From Rebecca billardiae RCC1528 (Eukaryota; Haptophyta): 64,000 bases of DNA. Under the pieces are notes generated by a model, which worked only from the letters and a program-made list of their open reading frames with translations, was not told the origin of the DNA and did no database searches. The stretch covers positions 1,054,001-1,118,000 of the forward strand of contig OZ251233.1 in assembly GCA_965240325.2 (NCBI GenBank), read 5' to 3'. Position numbers and translations under genes: made by a program. Below, one piece after another: positions 1 through 10,400 of the stretch (positions within the stretch are counted from its first letter, which is position 1; each line of letters starts with the position of its first letter).

Positions 1-216
1 CCCGACCGCGACGAGCGGCGCGACGCCGAGCAGCCGGCACAGCGTCGCGACGTACAGCGGCTGCAGCACGAACTGCGAGACCGCCGGCAGCAGCGGCGCG
101 GCGAGCGGCACCTGGCGGAAATTGCGCACCTTGGTCGCGCAGCCGACGGCGAAGGAGATGAAGATGTTGACGAAGACGATGATCGTCTGCTCGGCCCACG
201 CGGGCACCGACACCAT
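1..216 (-). CDS. Bile acid:sodium symporter (SBF/SLC10)-like protein, 5' part only
   Basis: An open frame runs from an ATG at 216-214 to the window edge (72 codons, no stop), so only the N-terminal part is visible. The peptide starts MVSVPAWAEQ and holds two hydrophobic stretches: TIIVFVNIFISFAVGC (about residues 10-25) and a second around residues 42-66 (VSQFVLQPLYVATLCRLLGV). The order 'membrane helix ending in a GC turn, charged loop (KVRNFRQVP), then a Q-F-x-L-x-P-L helix' resembles the first helices of SBF/SLC10 Na+-coupled transporters. The family call rests on this short stretch only. The gene is divergent to the oxygenase at 409, with 192 bp between the start codons, so promoter sequence may be shared. 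Another multi-pass membrane protein is possible. Confidence 0.45.
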   Translation of the reverse strand, partial: MVSVPAWAEQTIIVFVNIFISFAVGCATKVRNFRQVPLAAPLLPAVSQFVLQPLYVATLCRLLGVAPLVAVG

Positions 217-408
217 CGGCCGCGGCGGCGGCCGCCGCGGCGGCGGGGCGCGGCGCGGGGTGCGTGTGGGCAGGCCCGCCCGAGGCGCCCCCCCCCCCCA
301 AAAGATGGGCCTGCTTGACGCGTCACAATCTTCTGCTCGTCACGAGCTACCCGCGCGGGTGCAAACTTGCACAGCACGCGGTATTTTGGCGTCGCCGCAA
401 CCGCCAGC
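217..408. promoter_or_regulatory. Shared intergenic region between divergent genes
   Basis: 192 bp separate the start codon of the SBF-like gene (-) from that of the EGLN-like gene (+). The left half is almost pure GC with CGG/CCG runs, and a C-tract lies near 289-299. The right half is more mixed. No TATA box or other known element is clear. Calling it a bidirectional promoter is inference from gene orientation only. Confidence 0.3.
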
Positions 409-1533
409 ATGGCGACGGCCCCGGGCGACGACGAGGAGCTCACGGTGCTGGCGCGCGAGGCGGAGCAGGCGCTCGTGCTCGTGCGGCACACGCGGACGGG
501 CGAGACCGAGTGGCGCTTCGCCGCGCCGCCCGACCCGGCGCCGCGCGCCGCGCGCCGCGCGAAGGCGGGCGGCGGCGGCGCGAAGCGCGGCGGCGGCGCC
601 GCCGCTGCGGAGCCGGCGCGCGCCGCCGGCGCCGAGGCGGTCGCGGCGCTCGAGCTGATGCGGCGCATGTGGCACGCGAGCGGGCGCCCCACCACGTGGT
701 GGTACTGGCTCGCCGACGAGTCGCAGGCCGCGATCGGCGCGCAGCTCGCCGCGCGCGACTATGCGATCGTCGACGACTTTGTCGGCGGCGCGCTGTGCGC
801 GCAGCTGCGCGCGGAGCTGCGCGGCGTGCGCGCGGCGGGGCTGATGCGCGCGGGCGCGCTGGCGGGCGGGCGGGCGGGCTCGAGCAAGACGTACGAGCTC
901 GCGCCCGTCCGCGGCGACGAGGTCGGCTGGTTCTCCGGCGACGAGGCGTCGCTGTTCGACGCGCTGCCGCAGTACCTCAAGCGCGTCGACACGCTCGTGG
1001 GCGAGCTGCGCGACAACGCGCTGTGCGCCGACGTGGCGGGCGTGCGCGCGCGCTCGCGCGCGATGCTCACGTGCTACCCCGGCGGCGGCGCGCACTACGT
1101 GCGCCACTGCGACAACGCGTGCGACTCCGGCGCGGGCGAGCGGTGCAACGGCCGCCGGCTCACGGCGATCCTGTACCTCAACGACGGCTGGACGGCGGCC
1201 GACGGCGGCGAGCTGCGCATCTACCCGCGCGGCGACGCGCACGGCGAGGCGCCGCGCGCGGTGGTCGAGCCGCTCGCCGACCGGCTGCTCCTCTTCTTCG
1301 CCGACCACCGCTGCCCGCACGAGGTCATGCCCGCGCGCGCCGAGCGGTACGCGATCACGACGTGGTTCTTTGACGGCGACGAGCACGCGCGCGCGCGCGC
1401 GGGCGGGATGGCGGCCGACGAGGTGTCGGCCGAGGAGGCGCGGGCGATCGAGCGCGAGATCGCGCGGTTCGAGGCGAGGTACGGCGCGAAGGCCAAGATC
1501 GTCGCGGCGAGCGCGCCCGGCGGCGGCGAGTGA
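409..1533 (+). CDS. EGLN/PHD-like prolyl 4-hydroxylase (Fe(II)/2-oxoglutarate dioxygenase)
   Basis: Single-exon frame of 374 aa, starting at the first ATG in frame (MATAPGDDEEL) and ending at TGA. Residues about 1-85 are low-complexity and Ala/Gly/Arg-rich; the C-terminal two thirds is a 2OG-Fe(II) oxygenase domain. The iron ligands are visible as H233-x-D235 (VRHCDN) and H304 (PHEV), and the 2-oxoglutarate-binding Arg is R313 (RYAITTWFFD). The surrounding motifs RSRAMLTCYPGGG, LYLNDGW, GGELRIYP and DRLLLFFADHR follow the HIF-prolyl-hydroxylase (EGLN/PHD) pattern more closely than collagen P4H. Enzymes of this type hydroxylate prolines in regulatory proteins in an O2-dependent way; the substrate here is unknown. 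There is no MYND zinc finger, and the length is somewhat below animal PHD2. The C-terminus ends in a basic, probably helical tail. Domain call sure; oxygen-sensing role inferred. Confidence 0.9.
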   Translation: MATAPGDDEELTVLAREAEQALVLVRHTRTGETEWRFAAPPDPAPRAARRAKAGGGGAKRGGGAAAAEPARAAGAEAVAALELMRRMWHASGRPTTWWYWLADESQAAIGAQLAARDYAIVDDFVGGALCAQLRAELRGVRAAGLMRAGALAGGRAGSSKTYELAPVRGDEVGWFSGDEASLFDALPQYLKRVDTLVGELRDNALCADVAGVRARSRAMLTCYPGGGAHYVRHCDNACDSGAGERCNGRRLTAILYLNDGWTAADGGELRIYPRGDAHGEAPRAVVEPLADRLLLFFADHRCPHEVMPARAERYAITTWFFDGDEHARARAGGMAADEVSAEEARAIEREIARFEARYGAKAKIVAASAPGGGE

Positions 1534-4414
1534 GTGCGGCGTCGTCGTCGTCCGATCGGAGCCTGCGGCGCGACTCTGGCGATGTTCGGATGTGCGCCAG
1601 CATAGAATCGTAGTCGTGTCATCTCGTGATCGGCAGCGCTTCGCGTCGATGATGATTGACAGATGATGATGTACTGTAGTTATTATTACAGCACTGTGCG
1701 GAGCGGAGCACTCCTCAGGACTAGTACTCTAATAATGCGAGTCAGCAGACGACGAGTGTCACAGTGTCGAGTGTCTGTTCTAGGACGACTTTCGGCTCCA
1801 GCTGACAGCTCCGCGCCGCGGTCCGTGGGGCCTGGGGGGCCGGTTCGGTATCAGCTGCTAGGCCTGCATCGTGCACATCGGCATCACTACGGACTATACA
1901 TATTATTGATATATATATATATAATTATGATGACTATCTATAGCTTATAACAATTATTCACCATCAGCAGCCTGCTGATGACGTCGAAATCAGGCCAGGG
2001 CTCGTTAGCCAGCACGTGGCGGACTGAGGCACGCTCAACATACCGTTGAGTCCCCCACACTAGGTCTAGTAGTGTCTGACGAGGACGACAGAGGCGGCAG
2101 CGTCGCAGGCCCGACGAAGCTCGTCGCAGTGACGACATCAGCAGCCGCGGGGCCCGCCGCCCAATTCCCCCCGCAGCCGCCCACGCGAGCTTATCCATGA
2201 GGCCGAGCATGGCACCGCAGCTGTCACCGCGGCCGTTCCTGCGCGCACCGAATGGCCCTCAGCCGAACCTGCCGCGCCGGCCAGAACCTGCCGCTACTGG
2301 TAGCGGCACGGTCTGTCGGTCTGCCGTCCAAACCGAGTGCCAGGACCAGTGTCCACCCAGTCTCGGGCTTCAGTAGCCCTCGCACGAGTCACGGCTGACG
2401 GCTCACGTCTCGCGCCACAGGGTGGCCCAGGACTGACCATCCCGCTCAGGCAGCATCGAGCATAGCGCACGTCTCAGCTGATGGCATCCTGAACTGCTGA
2501 CATGGTCTTGTCCTTCCCCGTTCAATCGGCGTGACGACGGGCGGTGCCTGAGGATGCGCGCGGCGTACTCCGGCAGCAGTGACGAGTGGCACCGCGCGTG
2601 TCGAACCGACGAGCTGGCGGCATCGGTTGGATGGTGATGATCGGATGACGAAGGGCAGACGCCTTCCCCGCGCGCCGCTGACCGCTCCGGATGCCGTCTC
2701 CGTCGCCTTCTAAATAATCAAATGCCGTCTTCCGCGGCCTTCAAAGGGCGCTGCCGGGGCGCAAAGGCAAACGCGCAAGGGCGCGGCCGGAGACGTCGGG
2801 ATGCCGAGAGCGCGTGACGAAGCGCCGGCGGCGTAGCGCGAGGCAACGCGGCGATGTGGCGCCTGGGCCGCGCGAGGCAGGCTGGTTCGCGGCGCAGCGT
2901 GCCCGGCGCCTCGGCAAACGGTCGCTCACCGTTGACTTTGTCACTCTGACGATGCCGGTGGTGCCGGCGCGCGCGCGCGCGCACGCACCTCGCGCCCGCG
3001 CGCTCGCCGGTCACGCTTGGCTGGGCGCGCGAGCAGGGCTCGCGCCTCGCGCTCGCATGCGCGCCGGCTACGCCGGGTTGTGAGCGCAAGCGCGCGCCAC
3101 GGGGAGCGCGGCGCGCGCGACGATCGCGCGTCGGCTCACGGTCTGCCCGTCCGGGTTTGGAAGGTGCCGCGGTCTGGAGACTCGCCGACGAAACCTGATG
3201 TGCCCTCGGCTGCCGTCGTTCCGCTCGGCGCGCGCAGCCCATCCGGGGTGGACCTCGACGGCCAGGGTGTGGAGCGCTGGGTTGGGCGCGGACCCACCGA
3301 CCTCTGCGCGCAGTGCGCGGCGCGTCTGCACGATTGCCGTCCCTGCGCGGGGGCGTGGACGTTGCGAGCTGCATGCGCCAGTTACGCGCGGCGAGGGCGG
3401 CGTGGGCGGAGGGATGCCGGCCGGCGGGAGCTATTCATGGGCCGTCTCGGTCCGCCAGAACATGATGAGCAGCCGTTGGCAGACCTTTGGTCGTAACTGG
3501 ACTGCTCAAGCGTGCGCACCGGCTGCCCACTGCCCACTGCGCACCCCGTCCCCTGCGGCCCGCGAGCAGGTCAGCACTCACTCAGCCCAACGCTGCGGGT
3601 GCGCACCACCGCCCCCGAAGAGGCTCGCCCCAGGGGTCCCCTCGATGTGCTCGGAGTGCTCTCTCTCGCGGTAACTCCTAGCGCGTGGCACGCGCCTCGA
3701 CTGGTTGAGAGGCGCAGTGCGCGAGCCGGCGCGACCTTGCCGATGTCCGGATGCCGTGATCGACGCGCGGACACGCTGTGACGCTGACACCGTGCGACGC
3801 GCAGATGCCGCACCGCCGGGCTGCGTGGTTGTCGGCGCGGTAGGATGTGCGCTGGCGCGACCGTGGGCCGCACGTGGTGCCGCCGCCGCGCGCGCGGCCC
3901 GCGTCCCGTGCCCGCGCCCGCTCGCGCGTGGTGCCGCGCGCGGGACCCTACTGCGGCGTGGTGCCGCCCGGCGGGCGCCCGGTGGCGGTGCGGGCGGCGC
4001 GCGCCAGCCCGCGCGTGGTGCCTACCGCCCGGTGCGGCCCGCCCGCCGCCCCGGCGGCCCACACGTCTGCCCCGGCTCGATGGCCCGTGCTCGCTGCGCG
4101 CGGTGCCACGCGCGCCCGGCGGCTCGCGCGTCGTGTTGGAGGGTGGCCCGCTCGGCCCGGCGGCTCACGCGTGTCGCAGTGCCCCGGCCCCCCGGCGTAT
4201 CGCTCGCGGTGCCGGCGGCTGGGCTGGCGGGCACCGCGCAACTGGTGCGGCGCGGCGCGGCGCGGCGCGCGATCCGGCGTAGCTGGCGCGGCGCGCGCGC
4301 GCGATCGCGCGCGCGATCCGGCGTAGCTGGGGCGCGGCGCTGCGCGCGCGCCCCGCGAACAAAAAATAAGTCACAGCACAACAAAAGTCACAGCACAATC
4401 AAGGGCGAGCGCAT
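1534..4414. other. Intergenic region, no supportable gene
   Basis: Several long frames here are Arg/Ala/Pro-rich in all registers and show no domain. 1660-1960 is A/T-richer with short TA runs. From about 3840 to 4330 the DNA is nearly pure G+C and repeats a loose motif CGCGTGGTGCC at irregular intervals of about 50-60 bp (near 3872, 3927, 3956 and 4014), which looks like a decayed tandem repeat. A-runs at 4359-4387 lie downstream of the minus-strand tRNA at 4415 and could serve as its Pol III terminator (TTTT on the minus strand at 4386-4383). Confidence 0.5.
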
Positions 4415-4487
4415 AACGCCGAGAGGGATTCGAACCCCCAATCTTCCACTCCGGGGGCGGACGCCTTGTCCATTAGGCCACCGGCGC
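4415..4487 (-). tRNA. tRNA-Arg (anticodon CCG)
   Basis: A 73-nt cloverleaf can be folded on the minus strand. Acceptor GCGCCGG pairs with TCGGCGT (two G.U). The D arm is GCC-loop-GGC with an A box TGGCCTAATGG. The anticodon stem TCCGC/GTGGA encloses the loop CCCCGGA, giving anticodon CCG. The variable loop is AGATT. The T stem GGGGG/CCCTC carries loop TTCGAAT, which includes an intact B box. The overall sequence follows the eukaryotic tRNA-Arg(NCG) consensus. There is no intron. Position 33, almost always T, reads C here, so function needs checking. A T-run lies about 29 nt past the 3' end. The gene sits exactly at the left edge of the 216-bp tandem array and shares its 5' flank with the array units. 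Confidence 0.85.
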
Positions 4488-7400
4488 CTTCCACACCAAC
4501 GCACGAGCAAGCAGACAAAGACACAATCCGATGCTGGTCGGCAGGTGGACAAAGAGGCGGGCGAGGCGCGCGCGCGCTCGGCGGCGGCGGCCGGCGGCGC
4601 GGCATCGGTCACCAGTCAGCGGGGCGTCGGCTCGGTCACACCTCCCAACGGGCGGAGCGCGCTGGCGTGGCGGGGGCGCGCCTCGTCCATAGGCCACCGG
4701 CGCCTTCCACACCAACGCACGAGCAAGCAGACAAAGACACAATCCGATGCTGGTCGGCAGGTGGACAAAGAGGCGGGCGAGGCGCGCGCGCGCTCGGCGG
4801 CGGCGGCCGGCGGCGCGGCATCGGTCACCAGTCAGCGGGGCGTCGGCTCGCTCGCACCTGTAGCTCACGGGCGGGCGCTGGCGTGGCGGGGGCGCGCCTC
4901 GTCCATAGGCCACCGGCGCCTTACCACCACAACGCACGAGCAAGCAGACAAAGACACAATCCGATGCTGGTCGGCAGGTGGACAAAGAGGCGGGCGAGGC
5001 GCGCGCGCGCTCGGCGGCGGCGGCCGGCGGCGCGGCATCGGTCACCAGTCAGCGGGGCGTCGGCTCGGTCACACCTCCCAACGGGCGGAGCGCGCTGGCG
5101 TGGCGGGGGCGCGCCTCGTCCATAGGCCACCGGCGCCTTCCACCACAACGCACGAGCAAGCAGACAAAGACACAATCCGATGCTGGTCGGCAGGTGGACA
5201 AAGAGGCGGGCGAGGCGCGCGCGCGCTCGGCGGCGGCGGCCGGCGGCGCGGCATCGGTCACCAGTCAGCGGGGCGTCGGCTCGGTCACACCTCCCAACGG
5301 GCGGAGCGCGCTGGCGTGGCGGGGGCGCGCCTCGTCCATAGGCCACCGGCGCCTTCCACACCAACGCACGAGCAAGCAGACAAAGACACAATCCGATGCT
5401 GGTCGGCAGGTGGACAAAGAGGCGGGCGAGGCGCGCGCGCGCTCGGCGGCGGCGGCCGGCGGCGCGGCATCGGTCACCAGTCAGCGGGGCGTCGGCTCGG
5501 TCACACCTCCCAACGGGCGGAGCGCGCTGGCGTGGCGGGGGCGCGCCTCGTCCATAGGCCACCGGCGCCTTCCACACCAACGCACGAGCAAGCAGACAAA
5601 GACACAATCCGATGCTGGTCGGCAGGTGGACAAAGAGGCGGGCGAGGCGCGCGCGCGCTCGGCGGCGGCGGCCGGCGGCGCGGCATCGGTCACCAGTCAG
5701 CGGGGCGTCGGCTCGGTCACACCTCCCAACGGGCGGAGCGCGCTGGCGTGGCGGGGGCGCGCCTCGTCCATAGGCCACCGGCGCCTTCCACACCAACGCA
5801 CGAGCAAGCAGACAAAGACACAATCCGATGCTGGTCGGCAGGTGGACAAAGAGGCGGGCGAGGCGCGCGCGCGCTCGGCGGCGGCGGCCGGCGGCGCGGC
5901 ATCGGTCACCAGTCAGCGGGGCGTCGGCTCGGTCACACCTCCCAACGGGCGGAGCGCGCTGGCGTGGCGGGGGCGCGCCTCGTCCATAGGCCACCGGCGC
6001 CTTCCACACCAACGCACGAGCAAGCAGACAAAGACACAATCCGATGCTGGTCGGCAGGTGGACAAAGAGGCGGGCGAGGCGCGCGCGCGCTCGGCGGCGG
6101 CGGCCGGCGGCGCGGCATCGGTCACCAGTCAGCGGGGCGTCGGCTCGGTCACACCTCCCAACGGGCGGAGCGCGCTGGCGTGGCGGGGGCGCGCCTCGTC
6201 CATAGGCCACCGGCGCCTTCCACACCAACGCACGAGCAAGCAGACAAAGACACAATCCGATGCTGGTCGGCAGGTGGACAAAGAGGCGGGCGAGGCGCGC
6301 GCGCGCTCGGCGGCGGCGGCCGGCGGCGCGGCATCGGTCACCAGTCAGCGGGGCGTCGGCTCGGTCACACCTCCCAACGGGCGGAGCGCGCTGGCGTGGC
6401 GGGGGCGCGCCTCGTCCATAGGCCACCGGCGCCTTCCACACCAACGCACGAGCAAGCAGACAAAGACACAATCCGATGCTGGTCGGCAGGTGGACAAAGA
6501 GGCGGGCGAGGCGCGCGCGCGCTCGGCGGCGGCGGCCGGCGGCGCGGCATCGGTCACCAGTCAGCGGGGCGTCGGCTCGGTCACACCTCCCAACGGGCGG
6601 AGCGCGCTGGCGTGGCGGGGGCGCGCCTCGTCCATAGGCCACCGGCGCCTTCCACACCAACGCACGAGCAAGCAGACAAAGACACAATCCGATGCTGGTC
6701 GGCAGGTGGACAAAGAGGCGGGCGAGGCGCGCGCGCGCTCGGCGGCGGCGGCCGGCGGCGCGGCATCGGTCACCAGTCAGCGGGGCGTCGGCTCGGTCAC
6801 ACCTCCCAACGGGCGGAGCGCGCTGGCGTGGCGGGGGCGCGCCTCGTCCATAGGCCACCGGCGCCTTCCACCACCAACGCACGAGCAAGCAGACAAAGAC
6901 ACAATCCGATGCTGGTCGGCAGGTGGACAAAGAGGCGGGCGAGGCGCGCGCGCGCTCGGCGGCGGCGGCCGGCGGCGCGGCATCGGTCACCAGTCAGCGG
7001 GGCGTCGGCTCGGTCACACCTCCCAACGGGCGGAGCGCGCTGGCGTGGCGGGGGCGCGCCTCGTCCATAGGCCACCGGCGCCTTCCACACCAACGCACGA
7101 GCAAGCAGACAAAGACACAATCCGATGCTGGTCGGCAGGTGGACAAAGAGGCGGGCGAGGCGCGCGCGCGCTCGGCGGCGGCGGCCGGCGGCGCGGCATC
7201 GGTCACCAGTCAGCGGGGCGTCGGCTCGGTCACACCTCCCAACGGGCGGAGCGCGCTGGCGTGGCGGGGGCGCGCCTCGTCCATAGGCCACCGGCGCCTT
7301 CCACACCAACGCACGAGCAAGCAGACAAAGACACAATCCGATGCTGGTCGGCAGGTGGACAAAGAGGCGGGCGAGGCGCGCGCGCGCTCGGCGGCGGCGG

Positions 7401-10400
7401 CCGGCGGCGCGGCATCGGTCACCAGTCAGCGGGGCGTCGGCTCGGTCACACCTCCCAACGGGCGGAGCGCGCTGGCGTGGCGGGGGCGCGCCTCGTCCAT
7501 AGGCCACCGGCGCCTTCCACACCAACGCACGAGCAAGCAGACAAAGACACAATCCGATGCTGGTCGGCAGGTGGACAAAGAGGCGGGCGAGGCGCGCGCG
7601 CGCTCGGCGGCGGCGGCCGGCGGCGCGGCATCGGTCACCAGTCAGCGGGGCGTCGGCTCGGTCACACCTCCCAACGGGCGGAGCGCGCTGGCGTGGCGGG
7701 GGCGCGCCTCGTCCATAGGCCACCGGCGCCTTCCACACCAACGCACGAGCAAGCAGACAAAGACACAATCCGATGCTGGTCGGCAGGTGGACAAAGAGGC
7801 GGGCGAGGCGCGCGCGCGCTCGGCGGCGGCGGCCGGCGGCGCGGCATCGGTCACCAGTCAGCGGGGCGTCGGCTCGGTCACACCTCCCAACGGGCGGAGC
7901 GCGCTGGCGTGGCGGGGGCGCGCCTCGTCCATAGGCCACCGGCGCCTTCCACACCAACGCACGAGCAAGCAGACAAAGACACAATCCGATGCTGGTCGGC
8001 AGGTGGACAAAGAGGCGGGCGAGGCGCGCGCGCGCTCGGCGGCGGCGGCCGGCGGCGCGGCATCGGTCACCAGTCAGCGGGGCGTCGGCTCGCTCGCACC
8101 TGTAGCTCACGGGCGGGCGCTGGCGTGGCGGGGGCGCGCCTCGTCCATAGGCCACCGGCGCCTTACCACCACAACGCACGAGCAAGCAGACAAAGACACA
8201 ATCCGATGCTGGTCGGCAGGTGGACAAAGAGGCGGGCGAGGCGCGCGCGCGCTCGGCGGCGGCGGCCGGCGGCGCGGCATCGGTCACCAGTCAGCGGGGC
8301 GTCGGCTCGGTCACACCTCCCAACGGGCGGAGCGCGCTGGCGTGGCGGGGGCGCGCCTCGTCCATAGGCCACCGGCGCCTTCCACCACAACGCACGAGCA
8401 AGCAGACAAAGACACAATCCGATGCTGGTCGGCAGGTGGACAAAGAGGCGGGCGAGGCGCGCGCGCGCTCGGCGGCGGCGGCCGGCGGCGCGGCATCGGT
8501 CACCAGTCAGCGGGGCGTCGGCTCGGTCACACCTCCCAACGGGCGGAGCGCGCTGGCGTGGCGGGGGCGCGCCTCGTCCATAGGCCACCGGCGCCTTCCA
8601 CACCAACGCACGAGCAAGCAGACAAAGACACAATCCGATGCTGGTCGGCAGGTGGACAAAGAGGCGGGCGAGGCGCGCGCGCGCTCGGCGGCGGCGGCCG
8701 GCGGCGCGGCATCGGTCACCAGTCAGCGGGGCGTCGGCTCGGTCACACCTCCCAACGGGCGGAGCGCGCTGGCGTGGCGGGGGCGCGCCTCGTCCATAGG
8801 CCACCGGCGCCTTCCACACCAACGCACGAGCAAGCAGACAAAGACACAATCCGATGCTGGTCGGCAGGTGGACAAAGAGGCGGGCGAGGCGCGCGCGCGC
8901 TCGGCGGCGGCGGCCGGCGGCGCGGCATCGGTCACCAGTCAGCGGGGCGTCGGCTCGGTCACACCTCCCAACGGGCGGAGCGCGCTGGCGTGGCGGGGGC
9001 GCGCCTCGTCCATAGGCCACCGGCGCCTTCCACACCAACGCACGAGCAAGCAGACAAAGACACAATCCGATGCTGGTCGGCAGGTGGACAAAGAGGCGGG
9101 CGAGGCGCGCGCGCGCTCGGCGGCGGCGGCCGGCGGCGCGGCATCGGTCACCAGTCAGCGGGGCGTCGGCTCGGTCACACCTCCCAACGGGCGGAGCGCG
9201 CTGGCGTGGCGGGGGCGCGCCTCGTCCATAGGCCACCGGCGCCTTCCACACCAACGCACGAGCAAGCAGACAAAGACACAATCCGATGCTGGTCGGCAGG
9301 TGGACAAAGAGGCGGGCGAGGCGCGCGCGCGCTCGGCGGCGGCGGCCGGCGGCGCGGCATCGGTCACCAGTCAGCGGGGCGTCGGCTCGGTCACACCTCC
9401 CAACGGGCGGAGCGCGCTGGCGTGGCGGGGGCGCGCCTCGTCCATAGGCCACCGGCGCCTTCCACACCAACGCACGAGCAAGCAGACAAAGACACAATCC
9501 GATGCTGGTCGGCAGGTGGACAAAGAGGCGGGCGAGGCGCGCGCGCGCTCGGCGGCGGCGGCCGGCGGCGCGGCATCGGTCACCAGTCAGCGGGGCGTCG
9601 GCTCGCTCGCACCTGTAGCTCACGGGCGGGCGCTGGCGTGGCGGGGGCGCGCCTCGTCCATAGGCCACCGGCGCCTTACCACCACAACGCACGAGCAAGC
9701 AGACAAAGACACAATCCGATGCTGGTCGGCAGGTGGACAAAGAGGCGGGCGAGGCGCGCGCGCGCTCGGCGGCGGCGGCCGGCGGCGCGGCATCGGTCAC
9801 CAGTCAGCGGGGCGTCGGCTCGCTCGCACCTGTAGCTCACGGGCGGGCGCTGGCGTGGCGGGGGGCGCGCCTCGTCCATAGGCCACCGGCGCCTTACCAC
9901 CACAACGCACGAGCAAGCAGACAAAGACACAATCCGATGCTGGTCGGCAGGTGGACAAAGAGGCGGGCGAGGCGCGCGCGCGCTCGGCGGCGGCGGCCGG
10001 CGGCGCGGCATCGGTCACCAGTCAGCGGGGCGTCGGCTCGGTCACACCTCCCAACGGGCGGAGCGCGCTGGCGTGGCGGGGGCGCGCCTCGTCCATAGGC
10101 CACCGGCGCCTTCCACCACAACGCACGAGCAAGCAGACAAAGACACAATCCGATGCTGGTCGGCAGGTGGACAAAGAGGCGGGCGAGGCGCGCGCGCGCT
10201 CGGCGGCGGCGGCCGGCGGCGCGGCATCGGTCACCAGTCAGCGGGGCGTCGGCTCGCTCGCACCTGTAGCTCACGGGCGGGCGCTGGCGTGGCGGGGGGC
10301 GCGCCTCGTCCATAGGCCACCGGCGCCTTACCACCACAACGCACGAGCAAGCAGACAAAGACACAATCCGATGCTGGTCGGCAGGTGGACAAAGAGGCGG

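Noticed and set aside
340-1386. Long antisense frame over the oxygenase gene
   Set aside because: Low-complexity Arg/Ala shadow of a strongly GC3-biased gene; the sense strand has the catalytic motifs.
2718-3374. 218-codon frame on the minus strand
   Set aside because: Arg/Pro/Ala-rich with no domain, and overlapped by equally open frames on the other strand.
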